Positions 8,083-15,337 of a stretch of DNA of 64,000 bases are shown here, piece by piece; the first letter of the stretch is position 1; each line of letters starts with the position of its first letter. Under the pieces are notes generated by a model, which was not told the origin of the DNA, did no database searches, and saw nothing but the letters and a program-made list of their open reading frames with translations. Made by a program: the position numbers and the translations under genes. This DNA comes from Patescibacteria group bacterium (GTDB lineage Bacteria > Patescibacteriota > Minisyncoccia > UBA6257 > 2-01-FULL-56-20), in assembly GCA_028865305.1 (NCBI GenBank), contig JAGWKM010000001.1:1-64000 (forward strand). The letters are read 5' to 3'.

Positions 8083-8156
8083 TGGGCATGCCTGGACTCG
8101 AACCAGGAACCGCTAAGGTATAAGCTTAGTGCTCTAACCAATTGAGCTACATGCCC
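8083..8156 (-). tRNA. tRNA-Ile (anticodon TAT)
   Basis: A full cloverleaf of 74 nt on the minus strand: acceptor GGGCATG/CATGCCC with discriminator A, D stem GCTC/GAGC, anticodon stem CTAAG/CTTAG with loop CTTATAC, and T stem CCTGG/CCAGG with loop TTCGAGT. The anticodon TAT reads AUA. CCA is not encoded. Most bacteria read AUA with a lysidine-modified CAT tRNA, so this isoacceptor is unusual. It lies directly upstream of cobO on the same strand. Confidence 0.93.
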
Positions 8157-8187
8157 GTGGCTCCCGGGTTCAGCCTGGGATACGGAA

Positions 8188-8781
8188 TTACTGGTTCATC
8201 AACTTATCAAATGTATCCATGGAACGGTTAGCTTGCGTGTTGAAATTATTAATGGCATTCACGTCGGTATTTATTTGATTGATAGCCGCCTGAACTTCCG
8301 CGTTGTTGTAGAGATGGGTGGTAAAATGTTTTTGGAGAATGTCGAGCAGTTTTCCGAGGTCGCCGCTGTAGTTCACAAGTTGGTTAATGAGCGCAAGGCG
8401 GCTTGATATCGATTCGAGTGCAGCTTGCTGCGCGCCAAAGGACGAGATATCGGAAAGTGATTTTGTCATGGCGCCTATTTGGTTTGAAAGGTCTACGGCT
8501 TTATTTCGGAGATCTGTGCTTTGTTGGACCATTTGGGTCGTGAGTGCCAGTGCGTCGGTATAATCGCCTTGTTTATCGTATTGGTTCACCTGTGAAAGTT
8601 CGGCGGTGGATTGGTTTGATAAATCCACGATTTGCTGGGCTATTTGCGCTCCTTGCTGCCGGGCATCCGTAAAATCTTGCGGAATATCATTCCGGTGCAG
8701 CCAAAAGGAAGTAACGCCATAGCCGACAGCTACAATAGCAAGGAAACCTGTGGCAATTCTGATGCGTCGCGACAAAGCCAT
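8188..8781 (-). CDS. Membrane-anchored coiled-coil protein, unknown
   Basis: A 197-residue protein with a short basic N-terminus and one membrane segment (IATGFLAIVAVGYGVTSFW), followed by a long helical, Gln/Ser/Asn-rich extracytoplasmic region with repeated hydrophobic spacing (QGAQIAQQIVDLSNQ and similar), likely a coiled coil. I do not recognise a family. A -10-like TAGAAA preceded by TGC (plus-strand 8788-8793) ends exactly 6 nt before ATG 8781, consistent with a leaderless mRNA. The gene is followed on the same strand by tRNA-Ile. Confidence 0.8.
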   Translation of the reverse strand: MALSRRIRIATGFLAIVAVGYGVTSFWLHRNDIPQDFTDARQQGAQIAQQIVDLSNQSTAELSQVNQYDKQGDYTDALALTTQMVQQSTDLRNKAVDLSNQIGAMTKSLSDISSFGAQQAALESISSRLALINQLVNYSGDLGKLLDILQKHFTTHLYNNAEVQAAINQINTDVNAINNFNTQANRSMDTFDKLMNQ

Positions 8782-8825
8782 TGCTTATTTCTAGCAAAAC
8801 GGAATAAAATAATCAAACTGCAACA

Positions 8826-8896
8826 GCGGGTATCGTATAACGGCATTACCTCAGCTTTCCAAGCTGATGACACGGGTCCGACTCCCGTTACCCGCT
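8826..8896 (+). tRNA. tRNA-Gly (anticodon TCC)
   Basis: A 71-nt tRNA with acceptor GCGGGTA/TACCCGC and discriminator T. The D arm matches standard bacterial tRNA-Gly. The anticodon arm is TCAGC/GCTGA with TCC at 8858-8860. The T stem is ACGGG/CCCGT with loop TCCGACT, so position 55 is C instead of the nearly universal T. CCA is not encoded. It points toward the minus-strand smpB gene. Confidence 0.92.
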
Positions 8897-8963
8897 CACC
8901 GAAAACAAAAACCTTTGATTGTTTCAGAAGTTTTTGTTTATTTGAACGAATGCGAGCAATGCG

Positions 8964-9428
8964 CTACCCGTTCAACTCCTCTTTCCTTATTTCTCTTAAG
9001 TGCGCCTGTTTTTTGAGCGCCTCGCGTTTGTCTGATTTTTTCTTGCCGCGGCCAAGGCCGAGTTTTATTTTTATGAAATGATTTTTTAGGTGTGCTTCGA
9101 GCGGCACGAGCACACTGCCTTTTTCCTGAAGCGCTCCGGTCAGTTCCTTTATTTCATTTTTAGTCAGCAAAAGCCGGCGGGACCGATCTTCTTCATAGTT
9201 GCTTGGCGTGTTTTTGGGTTGGTATGGCGGGATGTGCGAGTTTACCAAGAATGCTTCACCCCCGCGGATCAAAATCCGCGCGCCGGCGATCTGAAATTTT
9301 CCTTCTTTCACGCTTTTTACTTCGTACCCGTAGAGTTCGATGCCGGCTTCATATGTCTCAATTATCGAATAATCGAATTGCGCGCGCCGGTTTTCGGCGA
9401 GGATTTTCGATTCCGTTATTTTTTTCAT
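8964..9428 (-). CDS. smpB: SsrA-binding protein SmpB
   Basis: This 154-residue protein has the SmpB signature: ILAENRRAQFDYSI at the start, ELYGYEVKSVKEGK, the ARI and HIPPY segments, and a basic C-terminal tail (GRGKKKSDKREALKKQ) that enters the ribosomal mRNA channel. SmpB binds tmRNA and delivers it to stalled ribosomes for trans-translation. No tmRNA gene was identified in this window. The start ATG 9428 overlaps by 4 nt the stop of the upstream PAP2-like gene, so the two are translationally coupled. Confidence 0.97.
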   Translation of the reverse strand: MKKITESKILAENRRAQFDYSIIETYEAGIELYGYEVKSVKEGKFQIAGARILIRGGEAFLVNSHIPPYQPKNTPSNYEEDRSRRLLLTKNEIKELTGALQEKGSVLVPLEAHLKNHFIKIKLGLGRGKKKSDKREALKKQAHLREIRKEELNG

Positions 9429-10087
9429 GCCGTTGCTTTTCCTTCTGACAGGGCAAAGTCATTTGGGAATAGCAGCTGCGTTATTCGCCAGATGCCGTAA
9501 ACAATGAACGGGGCCGCGAACACGTCGATTGAATAGTGTACGTGCGCGAGCAAAACAACAGCTCCGAAGAATATCGTGAGTCCAATAAATATCCGTCTCC
9601 ATGCTTTATTATTCCAGAAAATGAGGGCCGTAAGAAACGGGAGACTGGTGTGGCCAGAGAAGAAAAAGTTGCCCTGGAATGTAAGCAGGTGGTACAAGCT
9701 CCAGCCGGGGTTTTCGGGACCCGGATTTAAACTCGTGGGATAAAGTCCGATGTGGGTCAAACTTGTAAAAAACGCCCGAATAATTATGAAGAGTGCGGCG
9801 GCTTTGATGCCAAAAAGTAGGTGGTTTGGATATAAAATCAAAAGGAGCCAGAAAAGCACCCAAATCAATATGCCTCCCGAAACCACCAAAAAATCAAGAT
9901 TAACGACTGGCAGATGGTCTAAAAAGAGATCTCCGGCGGGTGCTGCTCCTGCTGATTGGACGGAAGAATAATGGCCAACGTTTATTTGGATAAAAAGCGC
10001 TAGGACGATCAGAAAAATTCCCATGTAAAGCGATTGTTTTCTCGCTTGAGTCCAAAATCCGGCCTGGCCGCTTTTGAAAATATTCAT
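9425..10087 (-). CDS. PAP2/sphingomyelin-synthase-like membrane phosphatase
   Basis: A 220-residue protein with about six membrane segments. The FFSGHTSLPF motif and the later HVHYSIDVFAAP correspond to the second and third catalytic motifs of the PAP2/sphingomyelin synthase-like superfamily (His and His...Asp), which transfer or hydrolyse lipid phosphates at the membrane. Roles in undecaprenyl-pyrophosphate recycling or phospholipid head-group turnover are possible. An extended -10 (TGCTATAAT, TATAAT at plus-strand 10095-10100) ends 7 nt before ATG 10087. The gene overlaps smpB by 4 nt. Confidence 0.78.
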   Translation of the reverse strand: MNIFKSGQAGFWTQARKQSLYMGIFLIVLALFIQINVGHYSSVQSAGAAPAGDLFLDHLPVVNLDFLVVSGGILIWVLFWLLLILYPNHLLFGIKAAALFIIIRAFFTSLTHIGLYPTSLNPGPENPGWSLYHLLTFQGNFFFSGHTSLPFLTALIFWNNKAWRRIFIGLTIFFGAVVLLAHVHYSIDVFAAPFIVYGIWRITQLLFPNDFALSEGKATA

Positions 10088-10295
10088 AAAAAGAATTATA
10101 GCAAGAATTTCCGTTTTTTGCCGTCATCTTCGCGGGATAGGATCTGTGCCTCCAAAAATTAAAATTTGCATTAGCTTTTAATAATTTTTTAATCCTTCAA
10201 AATTTGCGCCCCCGGTCATATTTTATCGGATCGAGTTAAATTTTATTTAACAAAGTTCTAAACAAATTATGAACGAAGAATTAAATAAAGATTAA
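10088..10295. other. AT-rich intergenic stretch
   Basis: Between the PAP2-like start and the glycosidase stop I see only the PAP2 promoter (10095-10100) and AT-rich sequence with no convincing gene, RNA or strong hairpin. Confidence 0.6.
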
Positions 10296-11555
10296 TCATT
10301 TCAGCCAGCCGAGATTTTTCATTTTCCGATAAATCCCGGCGTAACCGGCAAGGGTGCCCATAAAATGCTGCGGAATTTTATAGAAACGGGTTCGGGGCGG
10401 TTCGGGGCGGTCGGGGTGAAGGATTTCATGCGCTCCGCCGGCTGTTTTGAATATTTTTGATATTTGAATGATATCGGCGATTGCTTCCGTTTTATATTTT
10501 TCACGAACGGCATCGTTTGGGTGTTCTTGTGCTATTTTTATTTTGACGTAGATGTTTTGCAGAGTGACCCAGGGCCAAATGTAGTGGTTGTGGTATTCAC
10601 CTTGCGGGAAGAGGAAGCGATGAGACCAGTAGATTTGTTTTCGATGGTATGGTGGGTCGAAATTTGCATAGCCTGTTGGCCGTAAAACACGCCTGGCGAG
10701 CGTTTCCTCGACTCTAGCGGCCTCTTTGGCGTCCAAGAGATAAAGAGCGCCAAAAATGGAAGCGACGGTATCCAATCGGCCATCATGTTCTTCGGCTTTG
10801 AAATATCCTTCGGGTGCGTAGAGCTTTTTCAGGATATTGCGGTTAACGGTTTCATATTCTTTTCGGTATTGTTTTGCTTCCTCAATCTGTTTTAATTCCT
10901 CGGCAATATCCGCCATACTTCGCAAACATTCCGCCCACCAGATGTTGATGCCGCCCAACTTACCGTGGCGTTTGATGGTGTCCGCCCAATCAGCATTGTT
11001 TTTGGTGATGATGGCGAGATCGTCCGCCGGATCGGTTTTGGCGCGGAAAAAGTCGACGGCTTTTTGCAATTGGACAAAGTGTTCCTCCGCGAATTTTTTC
11101 CCCTCCGCCGATGATCTGAAAAATTCGCCGACGGCAATCAAAACGACCGGTATGGTGTCCTCTCCGCCGCCGGCATCCTGGCCTTCATAGACCGGCCGTT
11201 CGGTCCGGCTTTTAATTTTGTTAACGAGGACGAAAGCGTGTTTTGCAAGGTGTCGGAATCCTGGCACGAGCTTCAGTTTTTGATATTCGCGCTCGACGCG
11301 GTATGGCAGCATTCCGTTCGGGCGCTGATAGCGGAATATCAGAGCGAGCGATTGTTCAACCGCCTCAGGCCGGACATGTGCGAAGTAATTCCCGGCGGCA
11401 TGAGCCAGGTCGCGTGCCCAGATTTGGTCGTAATAATTGCTTTTCGGATGGGCGGTCGGCGTAATGCCGAATCCCGGTTTGTAGTGCAGGGCAAGCCGGC
11501 CTTCGATTTCGTCGATTAGTTGAAAAACCAATGTTTGGTCGTCGGGCGAAAGCAT
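10296..11555 (-). CDS. Six-hairpin glycosidase (GH63/GH100-like family)
   Basis: A ~419-residue protein resembling (alpha/alpha)6-barrel glycoside hydrolases. IWARDLAHAAGNY and ITKNNADWADTIKRHG are typical acidic catalytic regions of the invertase/glucosidase clan. SHRFLFPQGEYHNHYIWPW and GGAHEILHPD supply aromatic and acidic active-site positions. The substrate (sucrose, trehalose-like or glucan) cannot be told from sequence. There is no signal peptide, so it is probably cytosolic. I prefer ATG 11555, because the alternative GTG 11567 lies inside the dispersed repeat starting at 11563. Confidence 0.75.
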   Translation of the reverse strand: MLSPDDQTLVFQLIDEIEGRLALHYKPGFGITPTAHPKSNYYDQIWARDLAHAAGNYFAHVRPEAVEQSLALIFRYQRPNGMLPYRVEREYQKLKLVPGFRHLAKHAFVLVNKIKSRTERPVYEGQDAGGGEDTIPVVLIAVGEFFRSSAEGKKFAEEHFVQLQKAVDFFRAKTDPADDLAIITKNNADWADTIKRHGKLGGINIWWAECLRSMADIAEELKQIEEAKQYRKEYETVNRNILKKLYAPEGYFKAEEHDGRLDTVASIFGALYLLDAKEAARVEETLARRVLRPTGYANFDPPYHRKQIYWSHRFLFPQGEYHNHYIWPWVTLQNIYVKIKIAQEHPNDAVREKYKTEAIADIIQISKIFKTAGGAHEILHPDRPEPPRTRFYKIPQHFMGTLAGYAGIYRKMKNLGWLK

Positions 11556-11562
11556 AAATGTC

Positions 11563-11785
11563 GTCACTCCTGCCTCCGAGCCTGCCTACCAGCAGGCAGG
11601 CCGGAATCCAGTTTTAGAATATCTAATGTCTAATTAATAATTAATAACGAATGCCCAATGAGAAATGTCCATTGGACATTCTGGCATTAGGCATTCGTTA
11701 TTAATCAGACATTATTAATTAGAAATTTCTCAAACTCTGGATCCCGGGTCAAGCTTGTCTACCGGCAGGCAGCCCCGGGATGACA
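11563..11785. repeat. Nested palindromic dispersed repeat, copy 1
   Basis: The outer ends are GTCACTCC and CCCCGGGATGACA. Inside are a GCCTGCCTACCAGCAGGCAGGC hairpin (22 bp, given as end-points 11582-11603) and a long AT-rich palindrome built of TTAATAATTAATAACGAATG-like arms. A second copy is at 40722-40965 with the same order of parts. It separates the glycosidase from the minus-strand DedA gene. It looks like a MITE-type or nested palindromic element and has no coding capacity. Confidence 0.85.
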
Positions 11786-11789
11786 GAAT

Positions 11790-12524
11790 TTAAATCACCT
11801 CCAATCTCATGGACAGCTTGGCGGCGATTTTTTTATACGCGTAAAACACGGCTATGACCACGACGATGGCAAACAAAATGAAATACTGGCCGTTTTCGAG
11901 ATAATGCGAGATGGAATCGTACGCGCGGCCGAAGTAATAGCCGAGCGCCATGAAGAGCAGGGTTTTAGGGAGCGCCACGATGAAAGTCATCCAGGTGTAA
12001 TCGCTGACCGGCATTTTGGCTGCGCCGACCATCATCAGGCCGGGCGCGGGTAAGAGCGGCGAAAGCTTGATTGCGGCGAGCGTTTTCTTCGGATGATTCC
12101 TGAGGAGGTGTTCCATTTTTTTCATCCGTTCCCGCGTCAGGCCGATCTTATGGCCGTATTTTTCAACAAAATGCACGCGGCCGAGGTAGCCGATCGCGTA
12201 ATAGATATAGTCGCCGACGAGGTCGCCGAGCACAGAAAGGATGAAGATGATAAAAATATTAAAATAGCCGAGTGCGGCGGCGAAAGCGGCGGCCGAGGTG
12301 ATTACCGGGCCTTCGACCACCATGGCGACGAACATCAAAAGATAACCGGCGGATTTGACCCAGGTAAGCGCGCCGTTGAAAGAGGCGAGATCGGCCGGGA
12401 TGGCGGATTGGACTGCGGCCATACTTTGGGTTGAGGCGTAGTGATAAACATTGAACTGGAGCCCGAAAACGGTTATAAAGCCGACAATAAGCAGAAGAAT
12501 GATGAATTGCGGGCGAAATGTCAT
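11790..12524 (-). CDS. DedA/VTT-domain membrane protein
   Basis: A 244-residue polytopic protein with the DedA (SNARE-associated, VTT) signature: an N-terminal VEGPVITSAAAFAAALG segment, then the GYLGRVHFVEKYGHKIGLTRER loop and the re-entrant IKLSPLLPAPGLMMVGAAKM region, where the proline-rich turn is characteristic. DedA proteins help flip or recycle polyprenyl-phosphate and phospholipids. It is paired divergently with a second DedA gene. The two share the E-G-P-V, K-Y-G-H and P-A/T-P-G-L positions and arose by duplication. Confidence 0.88.
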   Translation of the reverse strand: MTFRPQFIILLLIVGFITVFGLQFNVYHYASTQSMAAVQSAIPADLASFNGALTWVKSAGYLLMFVAMVVEGPVITSAAAFAAALGYFNIFIIFILSVLGDLVGDYIYYAIGYLGRVHFVEKYGHKIGLTRERMKKMEHLLRNHPKKTLAAIKLSPLLPAPGLMMVGAAKMPVSDYTWMTFIVALPKTLLFMALGYYFGRAYDSISHYLENGQYFILFAIVVVIAVFYAYKKIAAKLSMRLEVI

Positions 12525-12532
12525 TTTTCATG

Positions 12533-12550
12533 AGTATAACATGGTAAAAT
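12533..12550. promoter_or_regulatory. Back-to-back extended -10 promoters of two DedA genes
   Basis: On the plus strand TGGTAAAAT (TAAAAT 12545-12550) ends 6 nt before ATG 12557. On the minus strand TGTTATACT (plus-strand 12533-12538) ends 8 nt before ATG 12524. Both have the TGn extension. The boxes are only 6 bp apart, so each polymerase footprint would cover the other promoter. Confidence 0.75.
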
Positions 12551-12556
12551 GTAAAA

Positions 12557-13159
12557 ATGCCCGTAATTGATTTCGGCGTGCTCGGCCATTGGGTTATTGG
12601 CAACAGTTATACGCTCCTTTTCATCGCCATGCTTATTGAGGGGCCTGTCGTCACGGCGGCCGGTGCTTTCGGTGCGGCCTTGGGCGCATTAAACCTCTGG
12701 ATTGTTTTCATTCTGTCCATCATTGGCAATCTTCTGCCGGATTTTATGTATTATTTCATCGGTTATTGGGGCCGCGAACAATTTGCCGACAAATACGGCC
12801 ATTATATCGGTCTCACGAAGGATCGGCTGCAGAAAGCGGAAAAAGCGATTTCAAAGCACTCCGGCAAATCGCTTATCGCGATCAAGATGGTTCCGCTTTT
12901 GGCAACGCCGGGCTTGGTTGCTGCCGGGATCACAAAAATGGATTTCCGCAGGTTCACCTGGTGGAGCATCGTGATTACCGTGCCAAGCTCGCTGCTTTAT
13001 CTCGTGATTGGATATTACTTCGGTGCCGCTTACGATCGTTTGGTGCATTATTTAAATATAGGCGGCTATATTATCGCGGCGGCTATCGGCGTGGTGCTTT
13101 TGACGCTGTATTTCCAGAGAAGATTTATGGAGCGTTTTACGAAGGATTTCGAGGAATGA
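12557..13159 (+). CDS. DedA/VTT-domain membrane protein
   Basis: A 200-residue paralogue of the divergent neighbour, with MLIEGPVVTAAGAFGAALG, ADKYGHYIGLTKDRLQ and IKMVPLLATPGLVAAGITKM in the same order. It lacks the ~45-residue N-terminal extension of the other copy. There are about five membrane segments and a basic C-terminal tail. A polyprenyl-phosphate or lipid translocation role is inferred from the family. It is probably translated from a leaderless mRNA. Confidence 0.88.
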   Translation: MPVIDFGVLGHWVIGNSYTLLFIAMLIEGPVVTAAGAFGAALGALNLWIVFILSIIGNLLPDFMYYFIGYWGREQFADKYGHYIGLTKDRLQKAEKAISKHSGKSLIAIKMVPLLATPGLVAAGITKMDFRRFTWWSIVITVPSSLLYLVIGYYFGAAYDRLVHYLNIGGYIIAAAIGVVLLTLYFQRRFMERFTKDFEE

Positions 13160-13166
13160 TTTATTT

Positions 13167-13234
13167 GTCATCCCGCACTTGGTGCGGGATCCACGCTTGG
13201 AAGCATGGATCCCGGTCCGGCGGCCGGGATGACA
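13167..13234. repeat. GTCATCCCGG-type palindromic repeat
   Basis: GTCATCCCGCAC...GTGCGGGAT and GGATCCCGG...CCGGGATGACA form two nested hairpins between the DedA gene and the GT4 gene. The terminal GGGATGACA brings an in-frame ATG (13229) 15 nt upstream of the likely GT4 start. Confidence 0.8.
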
Positions 13235-13243
13235 GAAAACTCC

Positions 13244-14431
13244 ATGCGCATAGCTTTATTCTCAGATAATTTTTACCCCGAGCTTTCCGGGATTTCCGAT
13301 TCTCTGATTTCTCTCGCGGAGGAGCTCGCTGCGCGCGGGCATCAGATTCATTTTTATGTGCCGAAATATGCACCGGAAGATTACTCCAAGGCGCGCCAGC
13401 CCTATCGCGAACTGGATTTGGGCCCAAACGTGGCGTTTACGCGTTTTGCCGGGATTCCCTTTAAGACCGGCACCGGGCAGGCGCACGGCGTAATTCCCGA
13501 CGGCCTGCGCCATGCCGCCGTCTGTGATTTCAACCCCGACGTGATCCATACGCAAACCTTTTACGGCCTCGGCGTGGAAGCTCTCATCGAAAGCCGCCGG
13601 CTTCGCGTGCCGCTTGTCGGGACCAACCATACCGCCGTCCGGGAATTTCTGCGCTATATGCCAGTGAAGAGCGAGTGGACCGACAACTTGGTTTTGAAGT
13701 ATGTCAATTGGTATTACAGCCAATGTGTTACGGTCACCGCGCCATCGCAGTCGGTGTTCAGGGAAATGAAAGAGAGCGGCTTCAAAAAAGAGGGTATAGC
13801 GCTCTCAAATCCAATCGCAACCGAAGTTTTCAAACCGCTGCGGGACAAGGCCGCCTTGCGGAAGAAATGGCGGGTTGGCAATTCGGCGATTATCCATGCT
13901 GGCCGTTTGGCGAATGAACGCAGTATCGACGTAATGATCCGGGCGCTGCCGCTGGTGCAAAAAGAAATTCCGGAGGCCGAACTGGTTTTGGCTGGTCGCG
14001 GAGCCGATGAGCAGGAATTGCGGGGGCTTGCCGAATCTCTGAAGGTGGGCGGTTCGGTAAAATTCTTGGGATTCATCGACCAGCCGCATTTGGTTGAAGT
14101 CATGAATGTCGGAAAGGTTTTTGCAATTACGAGTACGGCGGACACGCAGAGCATGGTCATGATGCAGGCAATGGCTTGCGGCATCCCGATTGTTGGCGTG
14201 AACGCCCGGGCATTGCCGGAATACATTAATGCTTCCAATGGTTTTGTAGTCGAGCCGGGGGACGCCGCCGCGCTTGCCCGGAAATTGATCGAGGTCTTGC
14301 GAAATCCTGCATTACGGAAAAAATTGGGAGCCGGAGGAAGGAAAATGGCGGTGCAATTTTCCCCGCCGGCAATTGCCGAACGGTGGGAAGAGATCTATAA
14401 AGGCGCAATCCGCAAATTCAAAGAGCGATGA
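13244..14431 (+). CDS. GT4-family glycosyltransferase
   Basis: A 395-residue GT-B enzyme. The N-terminus MRIALFSDNFYPELSGISDSL is typical of GT4 (diacylglycerol glucosyltransferase and phosphatidylinositol mannosyltransferase type). The C-terminal nucleotide-sugar domain has IIHAGRLANERSID, ELVLAGRGADEQEL and the E-x7-E-like region FAITSTADTQSMVMMQAMACGIPIVG. It probably glycosylates a membrane lipid or polysaccharide intermediate. I choose ATG 13244. ATG 13229 and GTG/ATG starts further upstream lie in a palindromic repeat. A structured repeat begins immediately after the stop. Confidence 0.88.
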   Translation: MRIALFSDNFYPELSGISDSLISLAEELAARGHQIHFYVPKYAPEDYSKARQPYRELDLGPNVAFTRFAGIPFKTGTGQAHGVIPDGLRHAAVCDFNPDVIHTQTFYGLGVEALIESRRLRVPLVGTNHTAVREFLRYMPVKSEWTDNLVLKYVNWYYSQCVTVTAPSQSVFREMKESGFKKEGIALSNPIATEVFKPLRDKAALRKKWRVGNSAIIHAGRLANERSIDVMIRALPLVQKEIPEAELVLAGRGADEQELRGLAESLKVGGSVKFLGFIDQPHLVEVMNVGKVFAITSTADTQSMVMMQAMACGIPIVGVNARALPEYINASNGFVVEPGDAAALARKLIEVLRNPALRKKLGAGGRKMAVQFSPPAIAERWEEIYKGAIRKFKER

Positions 14432-14435
14432 AAAT

Positions 14436-14580
14436 GAAGATACCCCGCCCTCACGGACGGGGTATCTTCTCCCTCTTCGCCGCCCCGGAGGGGCGGCGTC
14501 CCACCGGCCAAAGCGCCGGCGGGACCAAACTTCATCCGCACCCTTATGGGTGCGGTTTTAAGTTTGGAGAGTGATAAAAA
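14436..14580 (+). repeat. Multi-hairpin 3'-end element, copy 1
   Basis: Four hairpins occur in order: GAAGATACCCCG/CGGGGTATCTTC (14436-14469), CGCCGCCCC/GGGGCGGCG (14478-14498), a GTCCC-ACCGGC/GCCGGC-GGGAC stem (14498-14525), and CCGCACCC/GGGTGCGG (14536-14555) enclosed by AAACTT/AAGTTT. It ends GAGAGTGATAAAAAA. A near-identical copy lies inverted at 40080-40224, and a diverged one is at 62452-62569. All three start at or within a few bases of a stop codon. Confidence 0.9.
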
Positions 14581-14605
14581 AAACGCCCACGCGGGGCGTC
14601 GGAAC

Positions 14606-15226
14606 TCAACCGATCCAGAAATGATTTGCGATTTGCGAGGTAAGGAGCACGCAGCAGATCATGGTTCCCCAGGCGACTGCCCAGAGTCCTGCCGCTTCGC
14701 GGATTATCAGCCGGAATCGGCCTTTTTTTCTGCGAAGCCGGACGCTCAATATCGCGATGCCGAAACTGGCAAAGAACGCTTCCCAGTATTGCGACGGGAC
14801 GCCGAGGAACCAGGCCTGATACATCCAGTGCGGCAAATTTTCCGGACGGAACCGGTGTAATCCCCATGCCGGACTGACCGCATACCAAGCGAGATCTTCG
14901 ATGACGGCAATCCCGATGAAATACACAAGGGATTCGGCGAACTTCCAAAGCGGAATCGGTTCGCGATCGATGAGTCGGAGGAGGGGAATAAGGATAAATC
15001 CCACAAATCCAAACAGCGATAATCCTATGGTGTCGAGTAGGTCGACCGGCCGCCCGAAGTTTGGGAAATAATAAAGGAATTTCACGAAGGGCTTATCGGG
15101 ATTCGGGCGCCAAACCATGGGGAGATCGGTTACGTATGGCGCCTGGCTTACTGCGGCGAACCAGGATGCGAAAAGGAGCGCGAATAAGAACCAAACTGCG
15201 GCTTTCAGTACTGGTTGTATTTTCAA
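14606..15226 (-). CDS. Integral membrane protein, unknown
   Basis: A 206-residue protein with about five hydrophobic segments (AAVWFLFALLFASWFAAVS, LSLFGFVGFILIPLLRLI, VYFIGIAVIEDLAWY, FFASFGIAILSV, WAVAWGTMICCVLL). IEDLAWYAVSPAWGL has an acidic-aromatic membrane motif, but I cannot assign a family. The start is a TTG at 15226 with Shine-Dalgarno GGAGG 9 nt upstream; the nearby ATG is out of frame. It converges on the GT4 gene across the multi-hairpin element, and its 3' side has a GC hairpin plus T-run (14578-14600) that can act as its terminator. Confidence 0.78.
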   Translation of the reverse strand: MKIQPVLKAAVWFLFALLFASWFAAVSQAPYVTDLPMVWRPNPDKPFVKFLYYFPNFGRPVDLLDTIGLSLFGFVGFILIPLLRLIDREPIPLWKFAESLVYFIGIAVIEDLAWYAVSPAWGLHRFRPENLPHWMYQAWFLGVPSQYWEAFFASFGIAILSVRLRRKKGRFRLIIREAAGLWAVAWGTMICCVLLTSQIANHFWIG

Positions 15227-15337
15227 TCACCATGCCTCCATCTTTCCGCAAAATAACCTAAATTCGGATTTTAAGTCAAGTCGGGATGCTTTGACGCATA
15301 TTCTCAAACTGTTAAAAACGTGGTAAAATCAATGCTG

